From Paramecium sonneborni (Eukaryota > Ciliophora > Oligohymenophorea > Peniculida > Parameciidae), in contig CAJJDN010000111.1 of the NCBI GenBank assembly GCA_905182985.1, positions 239,528-303,527 on the forward strand: a stretch of 64,000 nucleotides of DNA, read 5' to 3'. The notes under the pieces are model-generated. The model searched no databases and had not been told where the DNA came from. It was given only the letters and a program-made list of their open reading frames with translations. The translations under genes were made by a program, and so were the position numbers. Below, piece after piece: positions 25,867-37,799 of the stretch. Each line of letters begins with the position of its first letter. Within the stretch, counting starts at the first letter, position 1.

Positions 25867-27427
25867 TGAATTTGCTCATCCATACTATGAAGAAATAATG
25901 AGATTGGCACCATAAGATTTTATTCTTGATGTACCATCCAAAATTAATAGATTCAGAGATTTAGAACCACCTAATATGATAAGCAATGCTGATCAATTGG
26001 GGGAACTTATTCTTAAAATTCAACAAGAAGTTGATTAGAATGGTTTTAGTGAAATAGCAGTAGATTTAGAGCATAATCATTAAATTTCTTATTTAGGAAT
26101 AACCTGTTTAATGTAATTAAGCACTCGAACTAAAGATTATATCATAGATCCTTTTCCAATATGGAAATAAGTTGGAGAAATGTTAAGTGCTGTGTTTTCA
26201 AATCCAAGAATTGTTAAGGTTTTCCATGGAGCTGAGAATGATGTTTAATGGCTTTAAAGAGATTTTGGTTTATATATTGTGAATCTATTTGATACTTTTC
26301 ATGCTTCTAAAGAACTACAATTGATGTAAAACTCCTTTTAGTTTTTGCTCTCAGAATATTGTAAGAAATCTACAGATAAAACATATTAAACAGCTGATTG
26401 GACTTAAAGACCATTATCTGATGAAATGATTAAATATGCTTAGATTGATACTCATTATCTACTTTATATTTATGATAGAATGAGATAAGATCTTAGTAAA
26501 TTAAATAAACCATAAGAAAATTTAAACAATGTTCCAAATTATTATATTGAAAGTGTATTAAAACGAAGTAAAGAGACATCTCTTAAAATTTACAAAAAAC
26601 CTTTGTAAGATTAAGATTAATCATTGCAAATCATTCTTAATAAATAAGATAGAAGAATGGATTCAAAAAGCTTCGATTTAATGGTTAAGTTATTAGAATT
26701 AAGAGAAGAATTAGGAATTCAATATGATCAAAATCCAAGATATTTTTTACCAAATCCATTTTTATTTAAATTAATTGAATCACAACCTACAACAATTTAA
26801 GAATTAAAAAGTCAGTTAGGAGGTGATAAAAATATACATGATATTATTAAAGAAAATCTTTGGTAATTTTTAAAAGTTTTCTTGGAATTCAATTAAAAAG
26901 TACCTACAGTTGAAATCATTCAAGAAGAATAATTAAATAAAACATAAATATAGATTGAAGACATATAACCTAGTTTATAAATAGAGCCATTAAAAATAAT
27001 TTAGATTCCAGTCAATCTTTCATAATTTTAAAATTAAAATAAACGAATTGTTGAACATTTTTTTTAATATGAAAATGTAGAATAAATAAAAGGGCAATTT
27101 TTGTGTGAATCCCCATTCAAACTGTTGAATGTATTTCATAATGGCCTAGGATCATAAATATTTCAATCAATGAAAGAATAAAGTTAATAGCAAAACTAAT
27201 TAGTTTAAGAAGCAGAACAATAAAAAATATAAAAAATAAATACCTCTGATTTTATTTAACTTCCTAAATTAGATGAAACTAATAGAGATTAACAAAAAGA
27301 GATCGACATTAGATTAAATAATACATTATAAAATTAGCATGGAACTAAAATTTTGAAAAGGCATTAAAAAATAGAATAATAGAGAACTTAAAAATCCAAC
27401 ATTAGTAATAGATTTGAAGTATTATGA
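25375..27427 (+). CDS. RRP6: Rrp6/EXOSC10-like nuclear exosome 3'-5' exonuclease
   Basis: 676 residues; one 22-nt intron (25570-25591). The DEDDy nuclease has Exo I AVDLEHNHQISYLG (D and E ligands), Exo II HGAENDVQWLQRDFG, and Exo III MIKYAQIDTHYLLYIYD with the Tyr of the DEDDy class. An N-terminal PMC2NT-type region precedes it (VFISVINGLRSLVGDV ... RLAPQDFILDVPSKINRF). An HRDC-type helical region follows (MDSKSFDLMVKLLELREELG). The last 200 residues are Gln-rich and low complexity. Rrp6 trims rRNA, snoRNA and faulty transcripts with the exosome in the nucleus. Assignment is strong. Confidence 0.93.
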
Positions 27428-27869
27428 CAATAAACTGTATATTTATTTTATCAATTAATTTTTAAATCTAAATATAAAAATTAGGAAGATTAATTATTTT
27501 GTTTCATTATTCAACCTCACTGTTAAATAAATTTATGTTTTACTTTGTAAATCAATCAGGAAGGATATTTAAATTGAACTTTTTATAAATTATTTCAAAT
27601 TATATTTCTTTTTGTTTAACTTTGTTTTTATAAAGATTTTCCTAATTATAGTTCTTATAAAAAATTTACAATTTGATTTCTAGATTTACAGATGTTTAAA
27701 TAATTAAAGTAAAGAAATTAAATATTGATCATGTTCAAACAGTAAATTTAAGTTGAAATTTAAAAATTTACATCCTTTCATCCAGAAAAAGTCTGCGTAT
27801 CTTTTATTAATTCTAATTAATAATCAAGTCTTCTCAATCTTTATAAACAAAAATAAAAATAACAATAAG
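27428..27869. other. Spacer with an unexplained ORF
   Basis: 440 bp between Rrp6 and the receptor gene. An ORF from ATG 27731 (MFKQQIQVEIQKFTSFHPEK) is open into the next gene in another frame and looks partly coding, but no intron joins it to the receptor frame. It may be a relic or a 5' exon I cannot connect. Confidence 0.4.
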
Positions 27870-29757
27870 ATGAAAGTATTACCATTTTCCCTTTTGACTC
27901 TATAGTTCCATAATACTAGTTTGGAAGAGAATTACCAAAAATAAATATAAGAATAGAAACTTACCTATTTCAGATTTCTGATTTCATTTGTGATTTTGAT
28001 TACATTTGTAGGATTGTTTAAATCATTAATAGAATAATGGGGAACTTTTTTAATTCTATCTCTTGCAGTGCAAACTGTGCTTTATTTATTAGCGTTAATA
28101 TTCAGTCGAAAAATTTCTCCTTACTTTAAGTATATTCTTCCATCATTATATGTTGCTTAATATACTTATTTCATAATTGGGGCACTAAATAATCTATTAT
28201 AGTATTTTATTCGAATATTTTAGGCCTCATTATGTTTATGGATTTATAGGTGGAATTTATTCATGTTGTATGCTGAATTATCTAAGTGTAAAAATGAAAA
28301 TCCTTATTTTATCTTCTTCCGTTTGGATAATGCTTGGAATATTTGAAATATATTCATTAGCAAATTTGAATTATATTTTTCTTGCAATTGCCGCTACTGG
28401 TATTCAGGCATTTTATGCATATGTATATGAATATATTATGAGATTAAATTTTTCATAAGGAGTCATTATCAACTACTAAAAGTAAAAAATTTATTATTAT
28501 AATAGTGATTTATTGTTTTAATGTTCAAAATAACAGATGCTTATTTTAAGTTTTAACAACAAAAAAACATTTTTTGAACTTGATTTTGTAAATCAAAAGT
28601 TTGAATTAAACTAAAAAATAGAAAATGATTAAACAAAACTCAAAGAATTTTTAAGAAATAATTTTATAATTAACTTAGATAATGATTAAATGTTTGGTAG
28701 TTTAAGAATTCAAAAGTTTGCTAATAAATAAATTACTTTAGAAGATTTATTATTTGAAATATACAGAGCTGCAAAATAGGATGAATAATGCTTTAATTAA
28801 TATGAAATGATTGATTAGCATAATTCTTAAAAAGAAATTTAGATTTAAACAATAAATGGACTGAAAACTCTTTTTATAATTATTATTAGTGATAATAATA
28901 ATAAAATTTAAATTGAAAAGTATGAAAAGTAAATAAAGATAATAAATAATTAATCAATCAATTTTTCATTTTAAGTAGGATAAAAATTATAAACAATTTA
29001 TAAATTAATTTATGAATTGGAGATTTATAATTAAGAAAATCCAACTTTAAATAAAATTAAAGGAATTCTCTAGTATATTCTTAATGAAACTAAAAATCAA
29101 CTAGTATTTTTTTCATAAAATAAAAGTCCATAATTACTTTAAAAAATTGATCATTGTTTATTATCTTCGCTTATAATAGCCTTAAAACCATATTTTTTAT
29201 ATTAATGCTAATAATAATAAAAATATTTTGAATTATTATTTGATAATGAAGATGTTCAAATGTAGATAAATACTAAACAATTTACTTAAATCCTTATAAA
29301 TATTTTCAATAAAATTCTCCTCTATGCAAAATCTAATAGCACAATTTTGTTTAGTATTACCAAAGATTCCAATCTGAACCCTTAATTTGATGTTAAGTCA
29401 TTATCCAAATAATCATCCAAATCTAAATATGATTATTTATGTTCTTCTTCAGGGAATAATTAATTATTGATAAATTTAAATTTTACTTTTCTAACTAATG
29501 AAAAAATCAGTAATTTTGAAAATTCTTTTGTTAATAAAAAAATTGATTGCATGGAGGATGATGATTTTATTACTATTGTTAATTCATATTTGTTAAAACA
29601 ACTTAGCCCTTACAATAATATTTTTATAACTTAAGAGTCAAGATCTAAATAAAAAAAAAACGTTAAAACAACTCTAACATTTTATATTTACTCCGATTAA
29701 ACCTAAATCGAGTAAACATATTTTAAATACATAAATTAAGAAAATATACTTTAATGA
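27870..29757 (+). CDS. Six-TM histidine-kinase-like receptor with degenerate ATPase domain
   Basis: 621 residues; one 22-nt intron (28202-28223) that joins NNLLQ to PHYVYG. Six hydrophobic spans lie in residues about 30-190 (FLISFVILITFVGLF, FLILSLAVQTVLYLLALIF, LYVAQYTYFIIGAL, GFIGGIYSCCMLNYL, SSSVWIMLGIFEIYSLA, IFLAIAATGIQAFYAYVY). A long soluble part follows. Around residue 430, MQINTKQFTQILINIFNKIL aligns by eye with the histidine-kinase N-box (D-x-x-R-x-x-Q-I-L-x-N-L-x-x-N-A-x-K), but the second Asn-Ala is KI. No H-box His or G1/G2 Gly motif is clear. This resembles membrane sensor kinases that lost catalysis. The match is pattern-based. Confidence 0.6.
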
Positions 29758-29894
29758 TTATTTATTTAATCAATTAACAATATTAAATCATTTAAAAATA
29801 ATTATTTTTATCTTAAAAAATCTAGAATAAATATTATAAATTTTATAGAAAATAAATTACAATTAATTTAAGTTAATCTGAATATTTATAGTAA

Positions 29895-30754
29895 TCAATT
29901 TTTAAGTACTTGCCTATAAATTTCTTTAAGATTTTATTCTAATTTTTTTTAATTTGATCTAGATAGTCTTCTATTTTCTATCATATCTTGATATATTTCT
30001 GTTTGAGTATTTATTAATTTTGTATATTTTGTAACATCTGGTATTTCTGTGTAAACTTTATTGCTTATTCGTTAATAAGTATATCTAATGAAATTATTTA
30101 AGTTTACCTGTCATATATTTTTTATATTCTTATTTTTGCGTCTTTATCTTACAATTTTGAGACAAAATTATCAAATTTTATTCCATATTTTAATTGATAT
30201 TTATCTTTGGGGGGTTTTGTATTTGCAAATGCTGAAATAGGCTTTGATTGTTCTTTTTTAATTAGTTCTTTCTAAATTCTCTTAATTTGAAAATAATTTT
30301 ATAATTTAGGATACTTTTGTAATTATGTTTCAAGACTTATTATTTCTTAGCTATTAGTATCAGTTTTTAATCTTTGATTTTATACAATTTGTTAATGATT
30401 TTCATATTATGGCATTTAGACTTCGTTAATTGGTAAATTGATATATGGCATTTCATCTTAAGTTGTATATGTGTTACTAATAAAACTATTTTCATGCAAA
30501 GAATTATGTTTAATTCTTAGTTTATTTGAAGGTGATGATTTTTTTCTAACCAATGAGTTTAATCTTTCATGTACACTTTTTGGATTATTTTTTAATAAAT
30601 ATTTTCTGGAATCATGAGCTTTTAAACTTGCTTTTAGAAATTATTCATCATTATTGGTATATACTTTACTTTTTTTTGGTGAATTTGAATGTCTTGAGGA
30701 TGTTTTATTTCTCTGTTCTTCTAATAAGTTTAATAAATTTTAAAACCTTTACAT
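29895..30754 (-). CDS. Hypothetical basic protein
   Basis: 278 residues; one 23-nt intron (30085-30107) that joins KIYDR to YTYQRIS. Basic and Ser/Asn-rich in the first 100 residues (HSNSPKKSKVYTNNDEQFLK, RLNSLVRKKSSPSNKLRIKH), then helical, charged sequence (KELIKKEQSKPISAFANTKP, EIYQDMIENRRLSRSNQKKL). No membrane span, no known domain. Tail-to-tail with the receptor gene (137 bp apart). Confidence 0.65.
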
Positions 30755-31830
30755 TTTTATTATAATTATTTATTAAACAATAAAATTTTGTTCATTCAAC
30801 TAGTAAGTATGATATATTCAATATATAAATTACTCAAATTCTTCTTTTATATTTTATATACCTATTTTTTAAGCCCAAAATATAATTGTATTTAGGCTTT
30901 AATGATTTTAATTTATTTTAAAAAGAATCCAAGTATGCTTCTTTATTAAACAATCATTATTCAAAAATGAATCAAATAGATTATGATAATCTCTTTAAAA
31001 TACTTTAGAAAATTTAAGAACCAATACAAATTTATTGATTATCATAATTTTTTAAGAAATTAATATTTACCAAAAAGCTAATCAAGAATCTAAAAGAAAC
31101 TTAATTACTTTACGATTATAAACAATTTTGATTTGCTTTAATAAAAATTCTTTAGATATAGATAGAAACAATTTTTGGAATAGAATTTAGCCTAAATTCA
31201 CAATTTGATTTATTAAAGATATTAACATACACTTAATTTAATATTTATATATAGAACAAGAAAATATTATTTCCTTATTTAAGAATAATCTATTCTTTAA
31301 AAAATAGAATAAATTTTTTATACACCATAAAATATCATAAAATAGTCCATTAAAAAGGAAGTCTCTAATTTGTTTCTAAAAAATTTTAACTTTAGATTTG
31401 TTTCCATAATTATTTTGAACATAGAAAGTAGTCATTTATTTTTCAATAAATCACCAGAAATTTTTGAAATATTTTTAGTTATTTTGAAAGTAAAAGATAA
31501 TATTTTAATGAAGTAAAACAAAAAATAATAAATTAAAAAAACAAATAATCTCTATTAAATCCTATGTTACTAAATAAATAGTACAATTTTAAAAATATAT
31601 AATTTAAAATGAATATTTATGTATTTCTTCAAAGAGTATTAATTTATAAATTGTATATAATTCACAATAAGAATTTAATGTTATAAAGATTTTGATTAAA
31701 AATACTTTGAACTTGAATAATATTATAAGTTTAAAATAACTTTGTCGAATATGAAGTCTTGTATAAATAATATTAAAAGTTTGTAAATAATTGATGATGT
31801 CAATAAATTAATTTAATTAAAAAATTCACA
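30755..31830 (+). pseudogene. Spacer holding a TGA-interrupted relic (30967-31467)
   Basis: From ATG 30967 one frame runs 166 codons to TGA 31465-31467 with two internal TGA codons (31036 and 31129). Pieces: MNQIDYDNLFKILQKIQEPI; LSQFFKKLIFTKKLIKNLKE; FALIKILQIQIETIFGIEFS ... FLYTIKYHKIVHQKGSLQFV. No introns remove the stops. It looks like a decayed gene, with further short coding-like pieces to 31600. Family not recognised. The rest of the 1.07-kb spacer shows nothing. Confidence 0.4.
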
Positions 31831-32894
31831 ATGCCTATTTCGAGTAAAATTAAATAACATAACTAGATGAAATCTATCAGGAGTTGCTTGACTTTGAAGA
31901 AAGATACCATAAAGGATCAGAGAAATATGATGTTATACAAAAATTAATAGATTTATATGCTTAGTTAATTGAGCATTATGACAGCATATAAGTAATAATT
32001 GAGTAAATTGTAGGATCCAGTGGGATATTATTTTAATGAGAAATTATAATCATTATTTGCTTGTCAAAGAGCCCTGAAGAGCATTCGTAAAACTAATTAA
32101 GATTAGCCACCATCAATGCCAAGTCATACTTAGAGTTTAATAATATAAGAGATTAACAATAATTAGAACAGTTATGAAAATACAAAGTCAAAGGTTTTTG
32201 GATATTTTTATAATAAGTAATCTGTATGTGTGGAACATAAAAAGAGAGAGCGTTAAACAAAAGCAAAGATTGCGATGGAAATATAAGATAAGATTGAATT
32301 AAGTTAAAATGATTTGTAGCATTTAATAATTGGTTATTAAAAAGCTTCAGATTAAACATAAAAAGTGATAGAGGAGGATCTTAAGCGATAAGATGAATTG
32401 TTTTTATAGAGAAGGCTTAAAAGAGAGAGTATAATTCAATATTGATAAAAGAAACAAATTTAATGAGAAAATCCAGTAGAATGTGCTCAACTAAATGTAG
32501 TACTGAAAGATTGGATCCATTCGAGAGTTGTATTGAATTTTCAAGTGGAGGAGTGGATTAAAATTAAGATCTTAATAATATCAGATTAATGTTGTTACTT
32601 AAAGAAGAACCAGGTAAAATAAGTTCAGAAAAGACAAATGCTATAATAATACAGGATCAAGTGGAAGAAGTGTAACCTTTTGAAGAGATATAAATAGAAG
32701 AAATGGATGAAACAGAAAATATTATACCACCAAGAAGATACATAAGAGAATCTTCATCTGAAGATGTTACTGATACTCCTCCATAACCAAAACGAAAATT
32801 CTAACAATTCGGCATGATAGATAATAATGGGGATATGTTGTTAATAGAGGATGAATAAAATTTAATAAGCGATTTAAATATTGGATTAAATTGA
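31831..32894 (+). CDS. Hypothetical coiled-coil, acidic-tail protein
   Basis: 331 residues; introns 31844-31866, 31992-32013 and 32429-32451, each repairing a frame break. N-terminal helical part (YQELLDFEERYHKGSEKYDV, KLIDLYAQLIEHYDSIQDPV), a long charged coiled-coil-like middle (KAKIAMEIQDKIELSQNDLQ, KVIEEDLKRQDELFLQRRLK), then an acidic tail with a Ser-Glu cluster and basic patch (RYIRESSSEDVTDTPPQPKR), which could be a phosphosite plus nuclear signal. No family recognised. Upstream of the STIMATE gene on the same strand. Confidence 0.7.
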
Positions 32895-33255
32895 ACTAGA
32901 ATGATTGTATAATTTGCATTATGATAATTATCTATTGTAGTATGATAATAATGATCTTCTTCAAAAATATATTATGCTTAAAGCTCAAACTTTTAGATCT
33001 AATTACAAATATATAAAAAGTTTATACATAAACTAAGAATATTATGATTCATTATTATTTTATAATATTTTGAATATAATCTTAAATAAAATCTTATTTT
33101 GTGTGTGAATATATTTCTGTGAACTCTTATTCTATATTCCGAAGAATGAAGATTGATGATGATAAAATAAATTTAACATAGTAAAAATGTCTTAAGAATT
33201 GTTTATTATAAGTTCTAATAAAATATTTTATATAATTTATAAAACTAAATTCTAC
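32895..33255. other. Intergenic, nothing seen
   Basis: 361 bp of A/T-rich spacer between two same-strand genes; several TGA in all plus frames. Confidence 0.6.
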
Positions 33256-34319
33256 ATGTCAAGTGAAGAACCTGTGGTTGAGGGATGTGAATTATTGGGA
33301 GGGTTCGGAATACTAGTATAATCAATTCTAGGATTACTTTGCTTTTTAGTCCTTGTTTGTAATATATATATTAATTTTAAAGTCAAGAGACATTTAGAAA
33401 AACCTAAAAGAGTTTGGAAAATATTTTTGATGGTAATTTGAGAATAGATAATTTAGGATACTGCAAAATAATTCGTTAGTGCTATTGTTCAACATTTTTT
33501 AAATATTGGATTAGCTTTATTATTGAGTTCTGCAGATAGTGGAGATTAATGTTAATGGTACTCAATTAATTAATTTAGGTATTTTATTACATACATGCTT
33601 GATTGTACTGTTGGAATGGCTATTAATTGCTTATTTATCACTCTCTTTGAAAAACTATTTCAAAAATTGGGTTAAACGGTATACATTAGAATAATTCTTT
33701 TAGTAATTTCAAACTGGCAATTATTACATTATATCATATCCTCAAATTACAACTTATTCTTTAAGTTCCGATGATTTGACCCAAACAAAAAAAGCTAAAC
33801 CAAAAGTTGAGGTTGCTTATGGAGTTTATGTATTTTAATTAACCTTATGGATTTTAATCGTTGTTGCAGTAATTTATCACTCAATAAACAAGAGCAAAGT
33901 TATCCTATATTTCTTTTAATTACTCTTGGGAGAATATTTACTAACAGCAGTATCATGGATGTTTTAGCCTATCAATTAATATCCAGAACTTGAACTTATT
34001 ATTGTACTTGTCCTTATACCTTTAATATTTAATGCTCTTTGCGTATCAAAACAGGTTATTATAGTTTTGGGTGCAAGATTCATTTCTCAAGAAAAGCAAA
34101 TTTAAGAAAAAGGAAAAAACTGCAGTTTTAGATGCTTTATATGAGAAATCTGACTAACCAATTGAAGTAGATATCATAGATGGAGATGAAAGCTCTAGAC
34201 CTTCTATCGCAGGAATAGAATTATAGACTCAATAAAAAAAGAACGATTTAGTCATGACAGAGACTTAATCTGATAATGAAATTAGTGAACAATAGACTAA
34301 TTCATCAAATGAAGTTTGA
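33256..34319 (+). CDS. STIMATE (TMEM110)-family multi-span membrane protein
   Basis: 322 residues; introns 33359-33382, 33433-33456, 33679-33703 and 34043-34064. Family landmarks: GCELLGGFGILVQSILGLLC, KRHLEKPKRVWKIFLMDTAK (the K-R-x-x-E-x-P-x-R-x-W-x-x-F motif), FVSAIVQHFLNIGLALLLS, CQWYSINQFRYFITYMLDCT (W-Y-x-I-N then L-D-T-T-x-G in relatives), and the end LCFWVQDSFLKKSKFKKKEK. About five to six spans. In animals STIMATE sits in the ER and promotes STIM1-Orai Ca2+ entry; in yeast and plants related proteins are vacuolar or unassigned. Role here is inferred as ER or vacuolar membrane. Acidic, Ser-rich cytosolic tail. Confidence 0.88.
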
Positions 34320-34710
34320 TGAGTAGAATAACTTTTTTTATATTATTTTATCATACTCATACAGCTTCTAAATTTACTCTCATTCTATTCTATCTTCTTA
34401 ATCAAATAAATAAATAAATAAGTTTTTTTCTTAATATGAGAGTTTATTAAACTTATTATAATAAATTAATTCAATATTTTTATCTTCAAAGAATTTTGAA
34501 ATAATTTATTTTTTCAAATTATTTTAGGAATAAATCAAACTTATAACTTGCTTAATGTCTTAAGTTAAGTCCACAATTAATTTATATTTTTATTTAAATA
34601 TTATACTATTTTTAAGATTTAGAACTTATATTTAGTCAAAAACAAGAAATTATTTTAATCCTTAAGCAAATAAATGGGAGCTAAAAATTATTCATTTTAA
34701 CAATATGCCA
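34320..34710. other. Intergenic, convergent 3' ends
   Basis: About 390 bp; runs of AAAT near 34405. A plus-strand ORF starting at 34674 (MGAKNYSFQQYAIILSFHYR) is antisense to the relic at 34711-34872 and is probably chance. Confidence 0.5.
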
Positions 34711-34872
34711 TCATTCTAAGTTTTCATTACAGAAAAAATAAAAGAAACTCACTATCAATCCTAAAACAAATATCGATAGTATTAAGGCTCAATAGACTTG
34801 TTGCTTTTTATAAGGTTTTTAATCCACTAATTATTCTCTACACATATGGAACTTATTTTATTTTTGATTCAT
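34711..34872 (-). pseudogene. Small tail-anchor-like ORF with one in-frame TGA
   Basis: From ATG 34872 the frame reads MNQKQNKFHMCREQLVDQKP, YKKQQVY, then TGA (34789-34791), then ALILSIFVLGLIVSFFYFFC NENLE and TGA 34711-34713. Cytosolic charged part plus one hydrophobic span fits a tail-anchored membrane protein if TGA were Trp or an edited position. No intron removes the TGA. Most likely a decayed small gene. Confidence 0.35.
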
Positions 34873-35164
34873 ACTAATGAACTCTTAATAAATCTTCAAA
34901 GATTTAAATACTTTTTTAAATGAAGAAAGTTAAGTAAAGGTAAATAAAACTTCACCTAAAGGTTTATAGAATATCAATTTAATCTAATAATATCTATAGA
35001 TTAAATTAGCATTAATGTAAAATATATTAATCTTTTTTAACCAAATTTAAAATAAGCCAAATTCATAGATTTTAAACATGTTAAAAAGCAATAAAACTTT
35101 TCTTTAACATCATATGGCTTTTTATTTAAATTTGAATTTAAACAATTTAAAATAATAAAAATTA
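34873..35164. other. Intergenic, nothing seen
   Basis: 292 bp of A/T-rich DNA downstream of the auxilin-like gene; no coding frame supported. Confidence 0.55.
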
Positions 35165-36531
35165 TCAACTTTTATTTTTATCATCATTCCAAGCTTAATT
35201 AAGTTCATAAAATACTCTTTCAGCAATATACCTTTAGATAGGAGGAGTCTAATTATGCTTATCAGGATGAACAATCAATAAAGCTTGACGATACTTTAAC
35301 TATTTTGATATGAATTATATTTTACTTTAACTTTGCCATCGGTCATTAAATCACCTATTGAACATTACCAACCAGTACCTTCCCATAAAACATCATTTAA
35401 TGTAGAGAGTAGTAATCTTAAATTATTTCTAACATCGTTTTTAAAGGCCCATTTTAATATTTTTGGTTCTACCTCATCTTTAGCTTGTTATCTCTAAATA
35501 TTATAATCTGCTTCCTCTTACCAAATCTTTTATAAACCTTCTGCTGCTTATTCTACTCTCATATCAACAATTTATTTATCTGTAAGTCCATCATATTATT
35601 CATTAGATTATTATTATTATTACTATTATTTTGCCTGAGTTGGTGTATCAAATTAAAATAGATCCTAGCTTTGAGATTATTCATTTTATAAATTAGCCTA
35701 ATTTTCTATAGGACCATCAAATTCAAAAAGGTCTTCACCTTTTTTTGTTTATTATGGCTGTTGTTTTTATTAGAATTGTGTAAGCTTAGTATCATCTCCT
35801 TCATTTTACTCTATAATTGGTTTGAATTGATTAAAATTCTAAAATATAGTATTATTTTAATTGTTGATATCTAAATCTGCTTAACTTATTGGTTATGATT
35901 ATGTTTGATGACGATTTGGCTTAAAATCTAATTTTTCAAATGCCTCTAAAAGATCACCACTCTAACTGGTTCCATTAGATTAATTACTCAATTATCTATT
36001 GCTTTATCTTTCTCCACCTTACTGAATAACAGGTTGAACAGTTTATTTTTAATTTTATTACTATTACAATTTAGGTGATGAATTTTATTGCTATGCTAAG
36101 ACTTTAATTTATGTTTGTGGTGATTATTAAACAGTATTTTTTTAAACTCTTACATCTCCAACTTTTATATCCTAATTCACATTTTCAACCATTTTTTTAG
36201 CTATTCTGCTATATGACAGATCTTAAAGAGTTAATATTTTAACAAATACAGTATCATTAACTACAGGTACTTTTGCATTTGGATTAGATATATCAAACCA
36301 GGCATGACTATATATTAAATTAATCAATTACGTTTTTGGTTCAATATCTTATACAAATATCTTAAATCTTATATGGTGAGAAGTAATTTTAAAAGGAAAT
36401 TACTGCAAAATATTTTTTACAAGAAGCTACAATTAAAATTTTCATTTCTATACTTCTTCTCCTTAGAAAAAGAACATATATTATGTCTTTGGTTCATTTT
36501 GAAAAAAATATACAATAGGAACCTATTTCAT
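35165..36531 (-). CDS. Auxilin-like clathrin-uncoating J-protein
   Basis: 437 residues; introns 36427-36453 (27 nt, in-frame TGA if retained) and 35300-35325. The C-terminal J domain reads LTLKYRQALLIVHPDKHN-type sequence: LKYRQALLIVHPDKHNQTPP then QRYIAERVFYELNQAWND, with the HPD triad and the auxilin-specific C-terminal helix ending NQAWN. The first 110 residues (HHIRFKIFVQDIEPKTQLIN, WFDISNPNAKVPVVNDTVFV) resemble the C2-like part of the PTEN-type region in auxilin/GAK. The middle is Gln-rich with DLF and EFD-type clathrin/adaptor peptides (KKGEDLFEFDG, SQDLFQFDTP). Auxilin recruits Hsc70 to strip clathrin coats. No kinase domain is present. Start chosen at the only ATG giving the full C2-like region. 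Confidence 0.88.
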
Positions 36532-36806
36532 TAATTTTTATAATATAATTTTAACTATAAAAAATGTTTTGAAAAGTATTCTAAATTGATTTAAATAATG
36601 TGAATAAATGAACAATTAGGTAATTCAAGAGTAGAATAAAAATAACTCTTTAGTGTTTTTTATAAAGAAAAATAGATATATATTTTCTAGATTAATATCT
36701 ATATGAAAAGAGAAACAAGTAGATTCTTCAATTTGATAAAGAAGTTGTAAAAACTTATTAAAAATTTAACATCAATTTTAATGTTATGTGAATTAAATTG
36801 AATAAA

Positions 36807-37184
36807 TCAACCACTTGTATATTTGGTGACTGCTTTTGTTCCTTCTGAGATGGCATGTCTGGCCAATTCTCCTGGAAGAAGCAATTTGACTGCTGTTTAG
36901 ATTTCCCTTGAACTAAGTGTTCTTCTCTTATTGAATCTAACCAATTTGCTGGCTTCAAGAGCAATTCTATCAAAGATATCATTGATGAATGAGTTCATAA
37001 TGTTCATAGCTTTTCTTGAAACACCAATTTCTGGGTGAACTTATCTTAAGACCTTGTAAATATAAAGAGCGAATGTCTCTTATCGTCTTCTTGCTTTTTT
37101 TTTGTCATCTGATCCTTTCTTTGTCTTGACTGTTTTGACTGTCTTTTTAGCTGCATCAGCCTTTGGTGATTTTGAAGGTGCCAT
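36807..37184 (-). CDS. Histone H2B
   Basis: 125 residues, no intron. Basic N-terminal tail ([20 protein letters not shown]) followed by the H2B fold: [60 protein letters not shown], and the C-terminus KAVTKYTSG. Core nucleosome component. G+C and codon use are visibly higher than neighbours, typical of a highly expressed gene. The Lys near the C-terminus (TKAVTKY) matches the ubiquitylation site of H2B. The 275-bp spacer to the auxilin-like gene holds nothing else. Confidence 0.98.
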
Positions 37185-37384
37185 TTTAATTAATTTGAAA
37201 ATAATATTTATAAACCAATACTTAATGTGCCTTTCTTGCAATTTGATTGGCTCATTAGGAATATTTGAAGTATGGGCTCTAAAATAATTAACTATTTTCT
37301 AAAGCAATACTACATCCAAATTTTGACTAAAAGAATGAGATTGTCAATGAAAAGAAGATTATATACAAAATTCTAATTTTTACG

Positions 37385-37799
37385 ATGGCTGAAAGATTAA
37401 ACATGAAAATGAAATAAATTAGAATAAAATATTTTGTAGTATCTAAGCTTATCTATATCAAATAAGAGATTCAAATTAATTATTTATATTCATTCTTTAC
37501 CTTAAAGAAGGTGTTTATGATAAAGAAATTTTGGTTTTAATTTTAATTTTAATTTTTAAAGTATATTATTGAAACAAAATATAAAAATAATGTATTGTAT
37601 AATTTAGAAGAATATATAAAAAAAAATATTTAGTTGATTTTTTAGTTGTTGTTAAAGAAGAATATTAACATAAGAGCACAGATGCAACATTATATCTTAA
37701 AGATTAAGAGATTTATATATGTATTGGAAGAGTGGATTCAGAATATAATGAAAAATTTGAAGGAAATAAAAATAATGTTTTAAATGAAATAAATATTAT
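37385..37799 (+). pseudogene. Possible decayed gene
   Basis: ATG 37385 opens MAERLNMKMKQIRIKYFVVS, but the best protein-like sequence lies in another frame further on (YLVDFLVVVKEEYQHKSTDA, IYICIGRVDSEYNEKFEGNK) and is preceded by an in-frame TGA after ILIFKVYY. No intron of normal size joins them. It runs into the end of the thioredoxin-like gene. Either a relic or a gene with unusual splicing. Confidence 0.35.

Noticed and set aside
27731..27869. ORF at 27731 as first exon of the receptor gene
   Set aside because: No intron of suitable phase joins it to the membrane-span frame, whose own ATG at 27870 gives a complete protein.
34789..34791. TGA as selenocysteine
   Set aside because: No selenoprotein family fits, the position precedes a plain membrane span, and I cannot see a SECIS-type hairpin by eye.
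36427..36453. In-frame TGA in the auxilin-like gene as pseudogene evidence
   Set aside because: It lies within a 27-nt GT...AG intron; both flanking exons stay in frame and look conserved.
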